Position numbers and translations under genes: made by a program
In this document: in pieces, positions 25,227 to 34,604 of the stretch
How the letters are laid out: every line of letters starts with the position of its first letter
Numbering within the stretch: the first letter of the stretch is position 1
The notes under the pieces: model-generated
Database searches by the model: none
What the model saw: the letters and a program-made list of their open reading frames with translations, nothing else
What the model was told of the DNA's origin: nothing
Source: Streptomyces lanatus
Lineage (GTDB): Bacteria; Actinomycetota; Actinomycetes; Streptomycetales; Streptomycetaceae
Direction: 5' to 3'
Length of the DNA stretch: 64,000 nucleotides
Assembly: GCF_014655715.1 (NCBI RefSeq)
Contig: NZ_BNBM01000013.1
Coordinates: 1-64,000, forward strand

Positions 25227-26627
25227 TCAGCTGCTGGGCTGCTTGGCCGCTCGGCCCCGCCGGTGCGCCACCTCTCCCAGGATCACGTCTACGACCACGA
25301 ACGCCGCCAGCGAGATGCCCAGCAGCGGCACGAAGTAGCCGATCACGGCGACGACCGCCACCAACGGGACCAGGATCTGCGGCGGCACCTGCTGCCAGGC
25401 GCCGCGTGGAATGGGCCGGCCGAAGGCGGAGTCCCGGCCGCGCTGCCACCACATGCGGTAGCCCCACACGATCAGCAGGATCAGGGAGAGTGTGAGGCCC
25501 ATCAGGAGGATCTGGTTGGCCAGGCCGAACAGGACCCCGGTGTGCAGGTCGATGCCCCAGCGGGTCAGCTTGGCGAGCACCGGATAGTCGGCGAACCGCA
25601 GCACATCGGTGACCTCGCCGGTCGCCGGGTCGATCGCGACCGAGTCCTGCTTCGTCGGCCAACTGCGCTGCACCTGGCTGACGACGTACGCGGACGAGGC
25701 GTCGGCGGGCGGCACGATCTCCACGGGGTCGCCGAGGCCCTCGGCGCGTGCCGCCGCGAGGACCTTGTCGAGGCCGACGCCGTGTTCGCCGCTTCCGCCG
25801 CTGGCGGCGGCGCCGCCATGGCCCCCGTGTTCCCCGCCCGTCGACGCCGAGATGGACGGGGTGGCCTGTCGGAGCGAGGTGCGCAGTTCGTCGATGTTGG
25901 CTCCGGCGTACGTCGACCAGGTCAGGCCGGTCGCGGAGAGGAAGAGGAAGCCGAGGGCGGCCCAGGCGCCGACGGTGCCGTGCAGGCCGAGGGTGCGGCG
26001 GCGTCCGCTGGTGCCCCGTACCTTGCGCAGGGCGCGGCGGCGGGAGAACCACAGCACCAGGCCGCCGGCCGCGATCACCCACAGCCAGCTGGCCGCGAGT
26101 TCGCTGTAGAGGCGGCCGGTCTCACCGAGACGCAGGTCGCGGTGGAACTCGTCGATCCAGGTGCGCAGGGGCAGCGCGCCGGTCGAGCCGTACTGTTCGA
26201 GGGCGCCGCGCACCTCTGCGGTGTACGGGTCGACGAACACGGCCAGCTTGTGGTCGGCGTCGACGCCCTTGACGCCCGACAGCAGCACCCGGGTGGACTC
26301 GTCGTCCGCCGGGGAGGGCCGTACCGCCGACACGGTGCCCTCGGGGTGGGCCTTGCGGGCGGCGGCGACCTGTTCGGTGATCGGCAGTTTCTCGTCACCG
26401 ACCGGGACGTACATCTCGTGCGCGTACACGAACTTCTCGGCCTGGAACGCGCCGGCGTACAGGAAGCCGGTGGCCGCGGCGACGAGCAGGAACGGCGCGA
26501 CCAGGACGCCGGCGTAGAAGTGCAGGCGCAGGATCAGCGGGCGCAGCGGTGCCCATCTGCGGGGTGACGGCGCCAGGGCGTCGGGTTGTGACGCCTCCGC
26601 CGGGGAGGTCGTGGGAGCGGTGGACAT
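25227..26627 (-). CDS. PepSY-domain iron-regulated membrane protein (PiuB-like)
   Basis: 466 residues with four transmembrane segments: one near 32-58 (LHFYAGVLVAPFLLVAAATG), two in the middle (after WLWVIAAGGLVLW and WAALGFLFLSATGL) and two near the C-terminus (VWGYRMWWQR in the loop between). PepSY-type extracytoplasmic parts lie between them, one with a His/Gly-rich stretch (GGEHGGHGGAAASGG) that might bind metal. PepSY_TM proteins are linked to iron or haem uptake and ferric reduction. No iron box was found. Convergent with the TPR gene. Confidence 0.87.
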   Translation of the reverse strand: MSTAPTTSPAEASQPDALAPSPRRWAPLRPLILRLHFYAGVLVAPFLLVAAATGFLYAGAFQAEKFVYAHEMYVPVGDEKLPITEQVAAARKAHPEGTVSAVRPSPADDESTRVLLSGVKGVDADHKLAVFVDPYTAEVRGALEQYGSTGALPLRTWIDEFHRDLRLGETGRLYSELAASWLWVIAAGGLVLWFSRRRALRKVRGTSGRRRTLGLHGTVGAWAALGFLFLSATGLTWSTYAGANIDELRTSLRQATPSISASTGGEHGGHGGAAASGGSGEHGVGLDKVLAAARAEGLGDPVEIVPPADASSAYVVSQVQRSWPTKQDSVAIDPATGEVTDVLRFADYPVLAKLTRWGIDLHTGVLFGLANQILLMGLTLSLILLIVWGYRMWWQRGRDSAFGRPIPRGAWQQVPPQILVPLVAVVAVIGYFVPLLGISLAAFVVVDVILGEVAHRRGRAAKQPSS

Positions 26628-26784
26628 CGGCGGCTTCTCCGGGGATGGGGAGTGGGGAGTGCGGAGTTCTCTGGCGTGGCGTCCCAGTAGTCGGTAGGAG
26701 GAGGCGCCGAGTTCCCGTCACCTCAAGTGACGTACGCCACAAGGGAATCCGCCGGTGATACGTCCGTCATGGCATCCTGGCGCG

Positions 26785-27432
26785 ATGGCACTTCCGAACC
26801 ATCGCGCTCCGCTGGCCGAGCAGGTCGAGCAACTCCTGGCCACCGAGGGCCCGTTGCCCATCGTGGCGGCCGGCGACCCGGTGCTGCGGCGTCCCGCCGA
26901 GCGCTTCGAGGGGCAGCTGGCGCCCACGCTGCTGGCCCGCTTCGTGGAGGCCCTGCGCCTCACCATGCACGCGGCGCCGGGGGTCGGCCTCGCCGCGCCG
27001 CAGGTGGGTGTGGGGCTGCGGATCGCGGTGATCGAGGATCCGGCGCCGGTGCCGGAGGAGGTGGCCCTGGTGCGGGGGCGGGTGCCGCAGCCGTTCCGGG
27101 TGCTGGTGAACCCGTCGTACGACGGCGCGGGTTCCGCTCGTGCCGCGTTCTTCGAGGGCTGTCTGAGCGTCCCGGGCTATCAGGCGGTGGTGGCGCGGCC
27201 CGCCGAGGTGCGGCTGACCTGCGAGGACGAGCAGGGGAGCGCGGTGGACGAGGTGTTCTCGGGGTGGCCCGCCCGGATCGTGCAGCACGAGACGGACCAC
27301 CTCGACGGCATGCTCTATCTGGACCGGGCCGAGCTGCGCTCACTGTCCTCCAACCAGGCGATGGCGGAGTACTGGGCGCAGCCGGACCCGGGTGCGGCGG
27401 CCGGTGCCCTCGGCTTCGAACTGCCGCGCTGA
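26785..27432 (+). CDS. def: peptide deformylase
   Basis: 215 residues. All three deformylase motifs are present: GVGLAAPQVG, EGCLSVPG with the metal-binding Cys, and HETDHLDG with the two His ligands and catalytic Glu. It removes the formyl group from N-terminal methionine of new proteins. ATG 26785 starts the conserved N-terminus; the longer frame from 26755 is not supported. The 30-residue extension at each end is usual for actinomycete paralogues. It is probably one of several copies in the genome. Confidence 0.93.
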   Translation: MALPNHRAPLAEQVEQLLATEGPLPIVAAGDPVLRRPAERFEGQLAPTLLARFVEALRLTMHAAPGVGLAAPQVGVGLRIAVIEDPAPVPEEVALVRGRVPQPFRVLVNPSYDGAGSARAAFFEGCLSVPGYQAVVARPAEVRLTCEDEQGSAVDEVFSGWPARIVQHETDHLDGMLYLDRAELRSLSSNQAMAEYWAQPDPGAAAGALGFELPR

Positions 27433-27437
27433 GTACG

Positions 27438-28871
27438 TCAGTTGTCCCGGTACGACTCCAGCAGCCGCAGCCACACCTCGCTGATCGTCGGGTACGACGG
27501 GACGGCGTGCCACAGCCTGCTGATCGGCACCTGTCCCACGACCGCGATCGTCGCCGAGTGGATCAGTTCGCCGACGCCGGGGCCGACGAAGGTCACTCCG
27601 AGGAGGATCTCGCGTTCCAGGTCGACGACCATGCGGGCGCGGCCCCGGTAGCCGTCGCCGTACAGGGACGCGCCGGAGACGGAGGCGAGGTCGTAGTCGA
27701 CGGCGCGGACGCGGTGGCCGGCCTGTTCCGCCTCCGCCAGTGACAGGCCCACGGCGGCTGCCTCGGGGTCGGTGAAGACGACCTGGGGGACGGCGGCGTG
27801 GTCGGCGGTGGCGGTGTGGGCTCCCCAGGGGTCGGATTCGAGGATGGGGACCCCGGAGGCGCGGGCGGCGATGGCCGCGCCCGCGATGCGGGCCTGGTAC
27901 TTGCCCTGGTGGGTGAGGAGGGCGCGGTGGTTGGCGTCGCCGACCGCGTACAGCCACTCGCTGCCGGTGACGCGCAGGCTGTCGTCGACCGCCAGCCAGG
28001 AGCCGGGCTCCAGGCCGATGGTGTCCAGGCCGATGTCGTCGGTGCGCGGGGCGCGTCCGGTGGCGAAGAGGATCTCGTCGGCCTCGATCCGGCCGCCCTG
28101 GTCGGTGACGACCACGACCGTGCCGTTCTCCCTGGTCACCGACTGGACCGAGGTCCCGGTGCGGACGTCCACGCCCGCCTCGGTGAGCGCGTCGGCGATC
28201 ATTTCGCCGGCGAAGGGCTCCATGCGGTTCAGCAGGCCCTTGCCGCGGACGAGGAGGGTGACGCGCGAGCCGAGGGCCTGCCAGGCCGTGGCCATCTCGG
28301 TGGCGACCACTCCCCCGCCGACCACGACCAGCCGCCCGGGCACACTCTGGGCGCTGGTGGCCTCGCGGCTGGTCCAGGGCTTGATCTCGTCGAGTCCCGG
28401 CAGGTCGGGCAGCACGGCCCGGCTGCCGGTGCAGACGGCGACGGCATGCCGGGCGGTCAGGACATGCCGTGTGCCGTCGGGGCCGGTCACCTCCACCGTG
28501 CGGGGTCCGGCGAGGCGGCCGTGGCCGCGGTAGAAGTCGGCGCCGATGCTGTTCAGCCACTCGACCTGGCCGTCGTCGTGCCAGTCACCGGTGAACGCGT
28601 TGCGCCGGGCGAGGACCGCGGCCGCGTCCAGTGGGCCCTGTACGGCCTGACTGAGGCCCGGCAGGCGGCGGGCGTCGGCCTGGGCGAGGACCGGGCGCAG
28701 CAGGGCCTTGCTGGGCATGCACGCCCAGTACGAGCATTCGCCGCCGACGAGCTCGCTCTCCACCACCGCGGTGGCCAGTCCGGCCGCCCGGGTGCGGTCG
28801 GCGACGTTCTCGCCCACCGGCCCGGCTCCGAGCACCACGACGTCGTACGCGTTGGAATCCGTTTCCGTCAT
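27438..28871 (-). CDS. flavoprotein disulfide reductase-family (quinone reductase-like) enzyme
   Basis: 477 residues. FAD-binding VLGAGPVGENVA, the redox disulfide GGECSYWACMPSK (Cys-x4-Cys), NAD(P)-binding VVGGGVVATE and the second FAD motif YAVGDAN are present. The C-terminal catalytic motif reads HAVPSYPTISE where mercuric reductase and lipoamide dehydrogenase have His-Pro-Thr; the active-site His is Tyr. It is therefore unlikely to be a dithiol:NAD reductase and may be an NAD(P)H:quinone reductase of the LpdA (Rv3303c) type. ATG 28871 is chosen over 28907 because it begins just before the FAD motif. It is divergent from thioredoxin. Confidence 0.88.
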   Translation of the reverse strand: MTETDSNAYDVVVLGAGPVGENVADRTRAAGLATAVVESELVGGECSYWACMPSKALLRPVLAQADARRLPGLSQAVQGPLDAAAVLARRNAFTGDWHDDGQVEWLNSIGADFYRGHGRLAGPRTVEVTGPDGTRHVLTARHAVAVCTGSRAVLPDLPGLDEIKPWTSREATSAQSVPGRLVVVGGGVVATEMATAWQALGSRVTLLVRGKGLLNRMEPFAGEMIADALTEAGVDVRTGTSVQSVTRENGTVVVVTDQGGRIEADEILFATGRAPRTDDIGLDTIGLEPGSWLAVDDSLRVTGSEWLYAVGDANHRALLTHQGKYQARIAGAAIAARASGVPILESDPWGAHTATADHAAVPQVVFTDPEAAAVGLSLAEAEQAGHRVRAVDYDLASVSGASLYGDGYRGRARMVVDLEREILLGVTFVGPGVGELIHSATIAVVGQVPISRLWHAVPSYPTISEVWLRLLESYRDN

Positions 28872-28999
28872 GCGCTCAGTCTTACGGGTGGTGTGCGACG
28901 TGGCCACACGGGTACGCGCGCGGAATACGTGACCGTACGGTCGTGTTGTCGCCGACGGCTTCGCCCGTACACCAGCAAGAGGGATTGAGGGATAACGCC

Positions 29000-29386
<387 letters not shown>

Positions 29387-29389
29387 GGC

Positions 29390-30826
29390 CTAGAAGGGGT
29401 ACGCAGCCACGTCGCCGCGCACCGTCGTCCAGCGCACGTCGGTGAACGCCTCCAGGTTGGCCTCGCCACCGAACCGGGCCCCGGTGCCGGAAGCGGCGAT
29501 GCCTCCGAAGGGGGCGACGGCCTCGTCGTTCACGGTCTGGTCGTTGATGTGCACGATCCCGGTCGGGATCCGCTCGGCCAGATCCAGGCCGCGGGCGGCG
29601 TCGCCGGTGACGATGCCGAGGGAGAGGCCGTAGGAGCTGGCGGCGGCGAGCGCGGCGGCCTCGTCGGCGGTGGCGAAGGGGCGTACCGGCGCGACCGGGC
29701 CGAAGACCTCCTCGGCGTACGCGGGGGTGTCGTCGTCGACACCGGCGAGCACGGTCGGCCGGTAGAAGAGCTGCTCATGGGTGCCGCCGGCCGCGAGCTT
29801 GGCGCCCCGGGATGTGCTGGCCTCCACCAGGCCGTGCACCTTGCCCAGTTGACCGGCGTCGATGAGCGGGCCGAGGTGGACCTGGGCGCGGTGCGGGTCG
29901 CCGACGGCGAGGGCGTCGGCCTTGGCCGCGAGGCGCTCGACGTACTCCTCGTAGAGGGACTCGTGGACGAGGTGGCGGCCGGTCGTCATGCAGATCTGGC
30001 CCTGGTGGAAGAAGGAACCCCAGGCCGCCGTGGAGATCACGGCCTCGATGTCGGCGTCCTCCAGCACGATCAGGGCGGAGTTGCCGCCCAGCTCCAGATG
30101 CGCGCGCTTGAGATGGCGTCCGGCGGCCTCGCCGACGGCCCGGCCCGCGCCGGTGGAGCCGGTGAAGGAGATGACCGGCACCCGCGGGTCGGCGACGAGG
30201 GCCTGGCCCGCCTCGGGGCCGCCCGGCAGGACGTGCAGCAGCCCCTCGGGCAGACCGGCCTCGGCGAAGACCGCGGCGAGGGACAGGCCGCCGCAGATCG
30301 CCGTGCGGGGGTCCGGCTTCAGCACAACGCCGTTGCCGAGCGCGAGGGCGGGGGCCACGGAACGTATGGACAGGATCAGCGGGGCGTTGAACGGCGCGAT
30401 GACGCCGACGACACCGACCGGCACCCGGCGTGTGTACGAAAGCCGGGGCGCCTCGCTGGGCAGGACCTGTCCGGCAGGGCGGGAGGCGAGGGCGGCGGCC
30501 TCGTAGCACTCCTGGGCGGCGACGTGCAGCTCGAAGTCGGCCTTGCCGGGGATGGAGCCGGACTCGCGGACGAGCCATTCGCGCAGTTCGTCGGCGTGCG
30601 CGGTGAACAGGTCGCCGGCCTTGCGCAGGACGGAGGCGCGCACGAAGTGCGGGACGCGCGCCCACTCGGTCTGGGCGGTGCGGGCGGCCTCGGCGGCGGT
30701 GGCGATGTCCTCGGCACCGGCCAGGGTGACGCTGCCGAGCGTGTCGCCGGTGGCGGGCTCGGTGACGGCGTACTCGCCTCCCGCGAGGGTGCGGGGCTGC
30801 CAGGTCCTGGGGTCGAGCAACGGCAT
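29390..30826 (-). CDS. aldehyde dehydrogenase, benzaldehyde/vanillin type
   Basis: 478 residues. ALDH landmarks: FTGSTGAGRAV for NAD binding, the general-base Glu in LELGGNSALIV, and the catalytic Cys in FFHQGQICMTTGR, whose sequence is typical of benzaldehyde/vanillin dehydrogenases. ATG 30826 has GGAGAG about 8 bases upstream; 53 residues of upstream frame are unlike the family. It lies 31 bases downstream of pobA, so it likely converts a hydroxybenzaldehyde to 4-hydroxybenzoate, the PobA substrate. The NAD-linked product supply is inferred from this pairing. Confidence 0.9.
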   Translation of the reverse strand: MPLLDPRTWQPRTLAGGEYAVTEPATGDTLGSVTLAGAEDIATAAEAARTAQTEWARVPHFVRASVLRKAGDLFTAHADELREWLVRESGSIPGKADFELHVAAQECYEAAALASRPAGQVLPSEAPRLSYTRRVPVGVVGVIAPFNAPLILSIRSVAPALALGNGVVLKPDPRTAICGGLSLAAVFAEAGLPEGLLHVLPGGPEAGQALVADPRVPVISFTGSTGAGRAVGEAAGRHLKRAHLELGGNSALIVLEDADIEAVISTAAWGSFFHQGQICMTTGRHLVHESLYEEYVERLAAKADALAVGDPHRAQVHLGPLIDAGQLGKVHGLVEASTSRGAKLAAGGTHEQLFYRPTVLAGVDDDTPAYAEEVFGPVAPVRPFATADEAAALAAASSYGLSLGIVTGDAARGLDLAERIPTGIVHINDQTVNDEAVAPFGGIAASGTGARFGGEANLEAFTDVRWTTVRGDVAAYPF

Positions 30827-30857
30827 TGCGACTCTCCGTTCGATCACCGGGCGGGAC

Positions 30858-32036
30858 TCACACGGGGAGTGGAAGTCCCGCGTAGTTCGTCGCCAGTTCG
30901 GCGGCGGCGTGGCGGGATGCGGTGATCCGGCGCAGACGTGCGAGCTGCATCCGGTGGTCGAACGCATCCCCGTCTGGTTGAGCATGCAACATCTTAGTCA
31001 TGTCATCCGAGAAGCGGGTGGCCTGCCACACACGCTGAAGGCACAACTCCGAGTACCTGTCGAGAAGCTGTGTGTCGCCTGTGCGATGCAGCCGGGTGAG
31101 GCCGCGGGCCAGCACCCGTACGTCCGACACCGCGAGGTTGAGGCCCTTGGCGCCGGTCGGCGGGACGATGTGGGCGGCGTCCCCGGCGAGCAGAAGGCGG
31201 CCGTGCCGCATGGGTTCATGCACATAACTCCGCATCGTCGTCACCGACTTGGACATGATGGGGCCGCGGTGCAGGGTCCAGTCGCCGTCGATCGCGAAGC
31301 GCGCGGCGAGTTCGTCCCAGATGCGGTCGTCGGGCCAGTCGTCGGGGTCGGTGCCGTTGGGGACCTGGAGGTAGAGCCGGGACACGGTCGGTGAGCGCAT
31401 GCTGTGCAGGGCGAAGCCCCTCTCGCCGCGCGCGTAGATCAACTCATCGCCGGACGGGGCGACTTCGGCGAGGACGCCGAGCCAGGAGTAGGGATAGTCG
31501 TGCGCGTAGGAGCGGGCGGTTCCGGCGGGGAAGGCGTCGCGGGAGACTCCGTGGTAGCCGTCGCAGCCGGCAACCCAGTCGCAGGTCAGCGTCCGCTCGC
31601 GGCCCTCGTGCCGGAACCGTACGACGGGCGTGGCGCTCTCCGGCTTCTCGACGGCGAGCGCCTCGGCCTCGTACAACAGCGGTGGCCCGTCGGCGAGTTG
31701 GAGGGCGACGAGGTCCTTCACGATCTCGGTCTGCGCGTAGATCGTCACCGTACGGCCGCCGGTGAGGGCCGGGAAGTCGATGTGGTGGCGTTCCCGCTCG
31801 AAGCGCAGCTCGATGCCCTGGTGCACCAGGCCTTCGCGCTCCAGCCGCTCGGCGGCGCCGGCCTCGCGCAGCGCGTCGACCGTGCCCTGCTCCAGCATCC
31901 CGGCCCGCTGGCGCTGCTCGACATACTCCCGGGTCCTGGCCTCCAGGACCACGCAGTCGATACCCGCGCGGTGCAGCAGCCGGGCGAGGAGCAGTCCGGC
32001 GGGACCGCCGCCGATGATGCCGACCGTCGTGCGCAT
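30858..32036 (-). CDS. pobA: 4-hydroxybenzoate 3-monooxygenase
   Basis: 392 residues, matching PobA closely in length and motifs: GGGPAGLLLARLLHRAGID at the FAD site, RQRAGMLEQGTVD and the C-terminal GDAAHIVPPTGAKGLNLA. It hydroxylates 4-hydroxybenzoate to protocatechuate with NADPH or NADH and oxygen. Downstream protocatechuate genes are not in the window. It appears to be the first gene of a pair with the aldehyde dehydrogenase. A LacI gene on the same strand lies 64 bases upstream. Confidence 0.94.
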   Translation of the reverse strand: MRTTVGIIGGGPAGLLLARLLHRAGIDCVVLEARTREYVEQRQRAGMLEQGTVDALREAGAAERLEREGLVHQGIELRFERERHHIDFPALTGGRTVTIYAQTEIVKDLVALQLADGPPLLYEAEALAVEKPESATPVVRFRHEGRERTLTCDWVAGCDGYHGVSRDAFPAGTARSYAHDYPYSWLGVLAEVAPSGDELIYARGERGFALHSMRSPTVSRLYLQVPNGTDPDDWPDDRIWDELAARFAIDGDWTLHRGPIMSKSVTTMRSYVHEPMRHGRLLLAGDAAHIVPPTGAKGLNLAVSDVRVLARGLTRLHRTGDTQLLDRYSELCLQRVWQATRFSDDMTKMLHAQPDGDAFDHRMQLARLRRITASRHAAAELATNYAGLPLPV

Positions 32037-32100
32037 CCGTACGCCTCCTGGCTTTCGACGGTACGTCGGCCGGGCCGCCGGGGCCTGCCGGCGACGGGGC

Positions 32101-33135
32101 TCAGCTGGAGTCGCGGTGCACCACCGTCGCCCCCAGCACCCTGTGCGTTCCGGGCGCTGCGCCGGGGTCGCGCACCGCGCGGTCGACCAGCTCCGCGAGG
32201 TCGCGGCCGGACGGCAGCTCGATGTGGACGGTGCTCAGCCTAGGCCGCAGCAGCCGTCCGAGCATCAGGTCGTCGGCACCGATGACGGCGACTTCGGCGG
32301 GGATCCGGACGCCCCCGTCCTTCAGGGCGCGCGTCAGCAGCATCGCGTACTCGTCGTTGTAGGCGAACACCGCGTCGAGGCCGAGGTCGCGCCAGCGGGC
32401 GGCGAGGCGGGCGGCGGACTCCTCGTCGTAGGCGAGGGGCAGCGTGGTCACGGCGGCGTCCGTGCCGTGCAGGGCGCGGCGCACGCCTTCGAGGCGGGGC
32501 GCCGAGAATGCCTCCAGGCCGTCCTCCTCGGGCACGACGACACCGATACGGCGCCTGCCGCGGTCGTACAGATGGCTGCCGGCGCAGTGGCCCACGGCCT
32601 CGTAGTCCATCACCAGGGCGTGGGCACCCTCGACGGATTCGGGGCCGAGTGTGACCACGGCGCGGGCGCCGGAGCGCTTGAGCACGGTGACGCCCTTCGG
32701 GCCGAGTCCCGCCCCCGACACCAGGACGGCGACGGGGCGCAGCTCGGCCCAGGCGCGGGCGGCCTCGTCGCCGTGCAGGCCGACGCTGCCGTGCTGGACG
32801 ACGGTGTAGTCGAGGCGGCCGAGGGCCAGCTGGAGGTCGCTGAGGAAGTGGCTGTAGAGATGGCCGGCGGCGAAGCTCGGCGTGGGCATCAGGACCATGC
32901 GGCTGTGCCCGGCGCGCAGGCTGCGGGCCGCGGCGTGCGGGACGTAGCCGAGTTCCTTCGCGGCCTCGTGGACCCGGCGGCGGGTGGGTTCACTGATCCG
33001 GACGGCACTGGTGTTGTTCAGGACGTAGGAGACGGTCGCGCGCGAGACGCCGGCCAGGCGGGCCACATCGGCGCTCGTGGGTACCGAGCGCGTTGCGGGG
33101 AAAGCGGGCGCGGGCGTTTTCGGTATCTGCACCAT
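32101..33135 (-). CDS. LacI-family transcriptional regulator
   Basis: 344 residues. The helix-turn-helix TSADVARLAGVSRATVSYVL is followed by the hinge PHAAARSLRAGHSRMV and a periplasmic-binding-protein-like domain (AVFAYNDEYAMLL, VAVIGADDLMLGRLLRP). ATG 33135 is the second in-frame ATG and places the HTH at the usual distance. It lies upstream of pobA on the same strand, so it may control pobA and the aldehyde dehydrogenase gene, although pobA regulators are more often IclR or AraC types. The LacI identity of a pobA regulator would be unusual. Confidence 0.88.
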   Translation of the reverse strand: MVQIPKTPAPAFPATRSVPTSADVARLAGVSRATVSYVLNNTSAVRISEPTRRRVHEAAKELGYVPHAAARSLRAGHSRMVLMPTPSFAAGHLYSHFLSDLQLALGRLDYTVVQHGSVGLHGDEAARAWAELRPVAVLVSGAGLGPKGVTVLKRSGARAVVTLGPESVEGAHALVMDYEAVGHCAGSHLYDRGRRRIGVVVPEEDGLEAFSAPRLEGVRRALHGTDAAVTTLPLAYDEESAARLAARWRDLGLDAVFAYNDEYAMLLTRALKDGGVRIPAEVAVIGADDLMLGRLLRPRLSTVHIELPSGRDLAELVDRAVRDPGAAPGTHRVLGATVVHRDSS

Positions 33136-33193
33136 GACGTACCGCATCTTTGCAGAAGCTCTGCGTGGACCTCCGGCCAGGGCCCCCGCCCGT

Positions 33194-33859
33194 TCACCCC
33201 ACTGTGCGCGTCACCCGGTCGACCAGGTCGAGCCAACCCTTCTCCAGGCGCTCCATGGGCATCCCGCACTGCCTGGTCAGGTGGTTGATCAGGGCGGGGT
33301 CCAGATACGCCAGGAGCGTCTGGGCGAGGAGGTCGCAGTCGGCATCGGGGTCGATCTGCCGCAGCAGCACCGTGACATGGGTGCGCAGGGCCTGGACCGA
33401 GGGGTGGGAGTACCGGCGGGTCGGCTCCGGCTGGGCCGCCAGTTCCAGGTCCAGCCGGTCGACCGCGCGGTAGAGGACCGCCACGCCGAACGCCCTCAGC
33501 CGCTCGACGGGCGGGGCGCCCGGGCCGAGCGGCGGTGGGCCGCCGAGGAAGTCGGCCTGGAGATTGCGCGCGGAGTGGTCGAGCAGGGCCGTCAGCAGGC
33601 CGGTGCGGTCGCCGAAGCGGCGGAAGACCGTCCCTTTGCCCACGCCCGCCTCCGCGGCCACGGCCTCCATGGTGACCCCGGCCGCGCCGTGCTCCGCGAT
33701 CAGCCGCGCGGCGGCGTCCAGCAGCCGGGCGCGGTTGCGGGCGGCGTCGGCACGCAGACAGGGCTCGTCTGGGGCGGAGCCGACCTCCAGCAACTGGGGC
33801 CCGCCGAGGGGCTCCTGTGGCTCCTGCGGCTTCGGGAAGGGCGGCTCGGATGCGGACAT
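33194..33859 (-). CDS. TetR-family transcriptional regulator
   Basis: 221 residues. The N-terminal 30 are Pro/Glu-rich, then the TetR HTH follows (RLLDAAARLIAEHGAAGVTM, then GVGKGTVFRRFGDRTGL). The C-terminal ligand domain is of the TetR_C_7-like type. ATG 33859 is chosen over 33877. It is divergent from the FMN reductase gene, and two matching palindromes lie between them, so it very probably represses both genes. Confidence 0.9.
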   Translation of the reverse strand: MSASEPPFPKPQEPQEPLGGPQLLEVGSAPDEPCLRADAARNRARLLDAAARLIAEHGAAGVTMEAVAAEAGVGKGTVFRRFGDRTGLLTALLDHSARNLQADFLGGPPPLGPGAPPVERLRAFGVAVLYRAVDRLDLELAAQPEPTRRYSHPSVQALRTHVTVLLRQIDPDADCDLLAQTLLAYLDPALINHLTRQCGMPMERLEKGWLDLVDRVTRTVG

Positions 33860-33890
33860 GAAGCCAGAGTAAAGCATCGGGAATGAAACT

Positions 33891-33902
33891 GGACCGCGGT
33901 CC
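33891..33902. promoter_or_regulatory. TetR operator candidate 1
   Basis: GGACCGCGGTCC, a perfect 12-base palindrome, 32 bases upstream of the TetR start. It shares GGACC-NN-GGTCC with the second site; centres are 36 bases apart. Confidence 0.75.
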
Positions 33903-33925
33903 GGTTATGGTGGTACACATCTAAA

Positions 33926-33939
33926 CGGACCTCGGTCCG
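33926..33939. promoter_or_regulatory. TetR operator candidate 2
   Basis: CGGACCTCGGTCCG, 14 bases with perfect 6-base arms and a TC centre. It lies 52 bases upstream of the FMN reductase start and repeats the core of operator 1. Confidence 0.75.
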
Positions 33940-33990
33940 GATCGTAACGGCAGTGTTTCAGCGCAGTGTTTTCAGCCCCTTGGAGTTCGC

Positions 33991-34554
33991 ATGTCTGTTC
34001 GCATCCTCGCGCTCGTCGGCAGCCTTCGCGCCGGTTCGCACAACCGTCAGCTGGCCGAGGCGGCCGTCAAGCTCGCTCCCGAGGGCGCCGAGGTCGTGCT
34101 CTTCGAGGGCCTGGCCGAGATCCCCTTCTACAACGAGGACATCGACGTCGAGGGCGGCGTCCCGGCCGCCGCCGCCAAGCTGCGTGAGGCCGCGCAGGCC
34201 GCCGACGCCTTCCTGCTCTTCTCCCCCGAGTACAACGGCACGATCCCGGCCGTGCTGAAGAACGCCATCGACTGGCTGTCCCGCCCCTTCGGCGCCGGCG
34301 CCTTCGGCGGCAAGCCGGTCGCCGTGGTCGGCACCGCGTTCGGCCAGTACGGCGGCGTATGGGCGCAGGACGAGACCCGCAAGGCCGTGGGCATCGCCGG
34401 CGGCAAGGTGCTGGAGGACGTCAAGCTCTCCATCCCCGGTTCCGTGACCCGCTTCGCCGAGACCCACCCGGTCGACGACACCGAGGTCGCCGCGCAGCTG
34501 ACCGAAGTCATCGCGCGCGTCCACGGGCACGCGGGCGAGGCCGTCGCGGCCTGA
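33991..34554 (+). CDS. NAD(P)H-dependent FMN reductase/quinone reductase
   Basis: 187 residues of the NADPH-dependent FMN reductase family. Flavin-phosphate loop GSLRAGSHNRQLAE and the SPEYNGTIPAVLKNAIDW motif are clear. It reduces FMN, quinones or azo compounds with NAD(P)H. The adjacent TetR gene and paired operators suggest induction by a small electrophile or aromatic compound. ATG 33991 follows a promoter containing the operators. A stem-loop terminator follows. Confidence 0.92.
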   Translation: MSVRILALVGSLRAGSHNRQLAEAAVKLAPEGAEVVLFEGLAEIPFYNEDIDVEGGVPAAAAKLREAAQAADAFLLFSPEYNGTIPAVLKNAIDWLSRPFGAGAFGGKPVAVVGTAFGQYGGVWAQDETRKAVGIAGGKVLEDVKLSIPGSVTRFAETHPVDDTEVAAQLTEVIARVHGHAGEAVAA

Positions 34555-34565
34555 CCCGTCGCCGA

Positions 34566-34596
34566 GAAGGGCCGGAGCCGAGCGCTCCGGCCCTTT
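34566..34596. terminator. stem-loop terminator between FMN reductase and LysR genes
   Basis: AAGGGCCGGAGC (34567-34578) pairs with GCTCCGGCCCTT (34584-34595), with a 5-base loop and TTTC after the stem. It lies between convergent genes. Confidence 0.85.
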
Positions 34597-34604
34597 CGCA
34601 CGCC

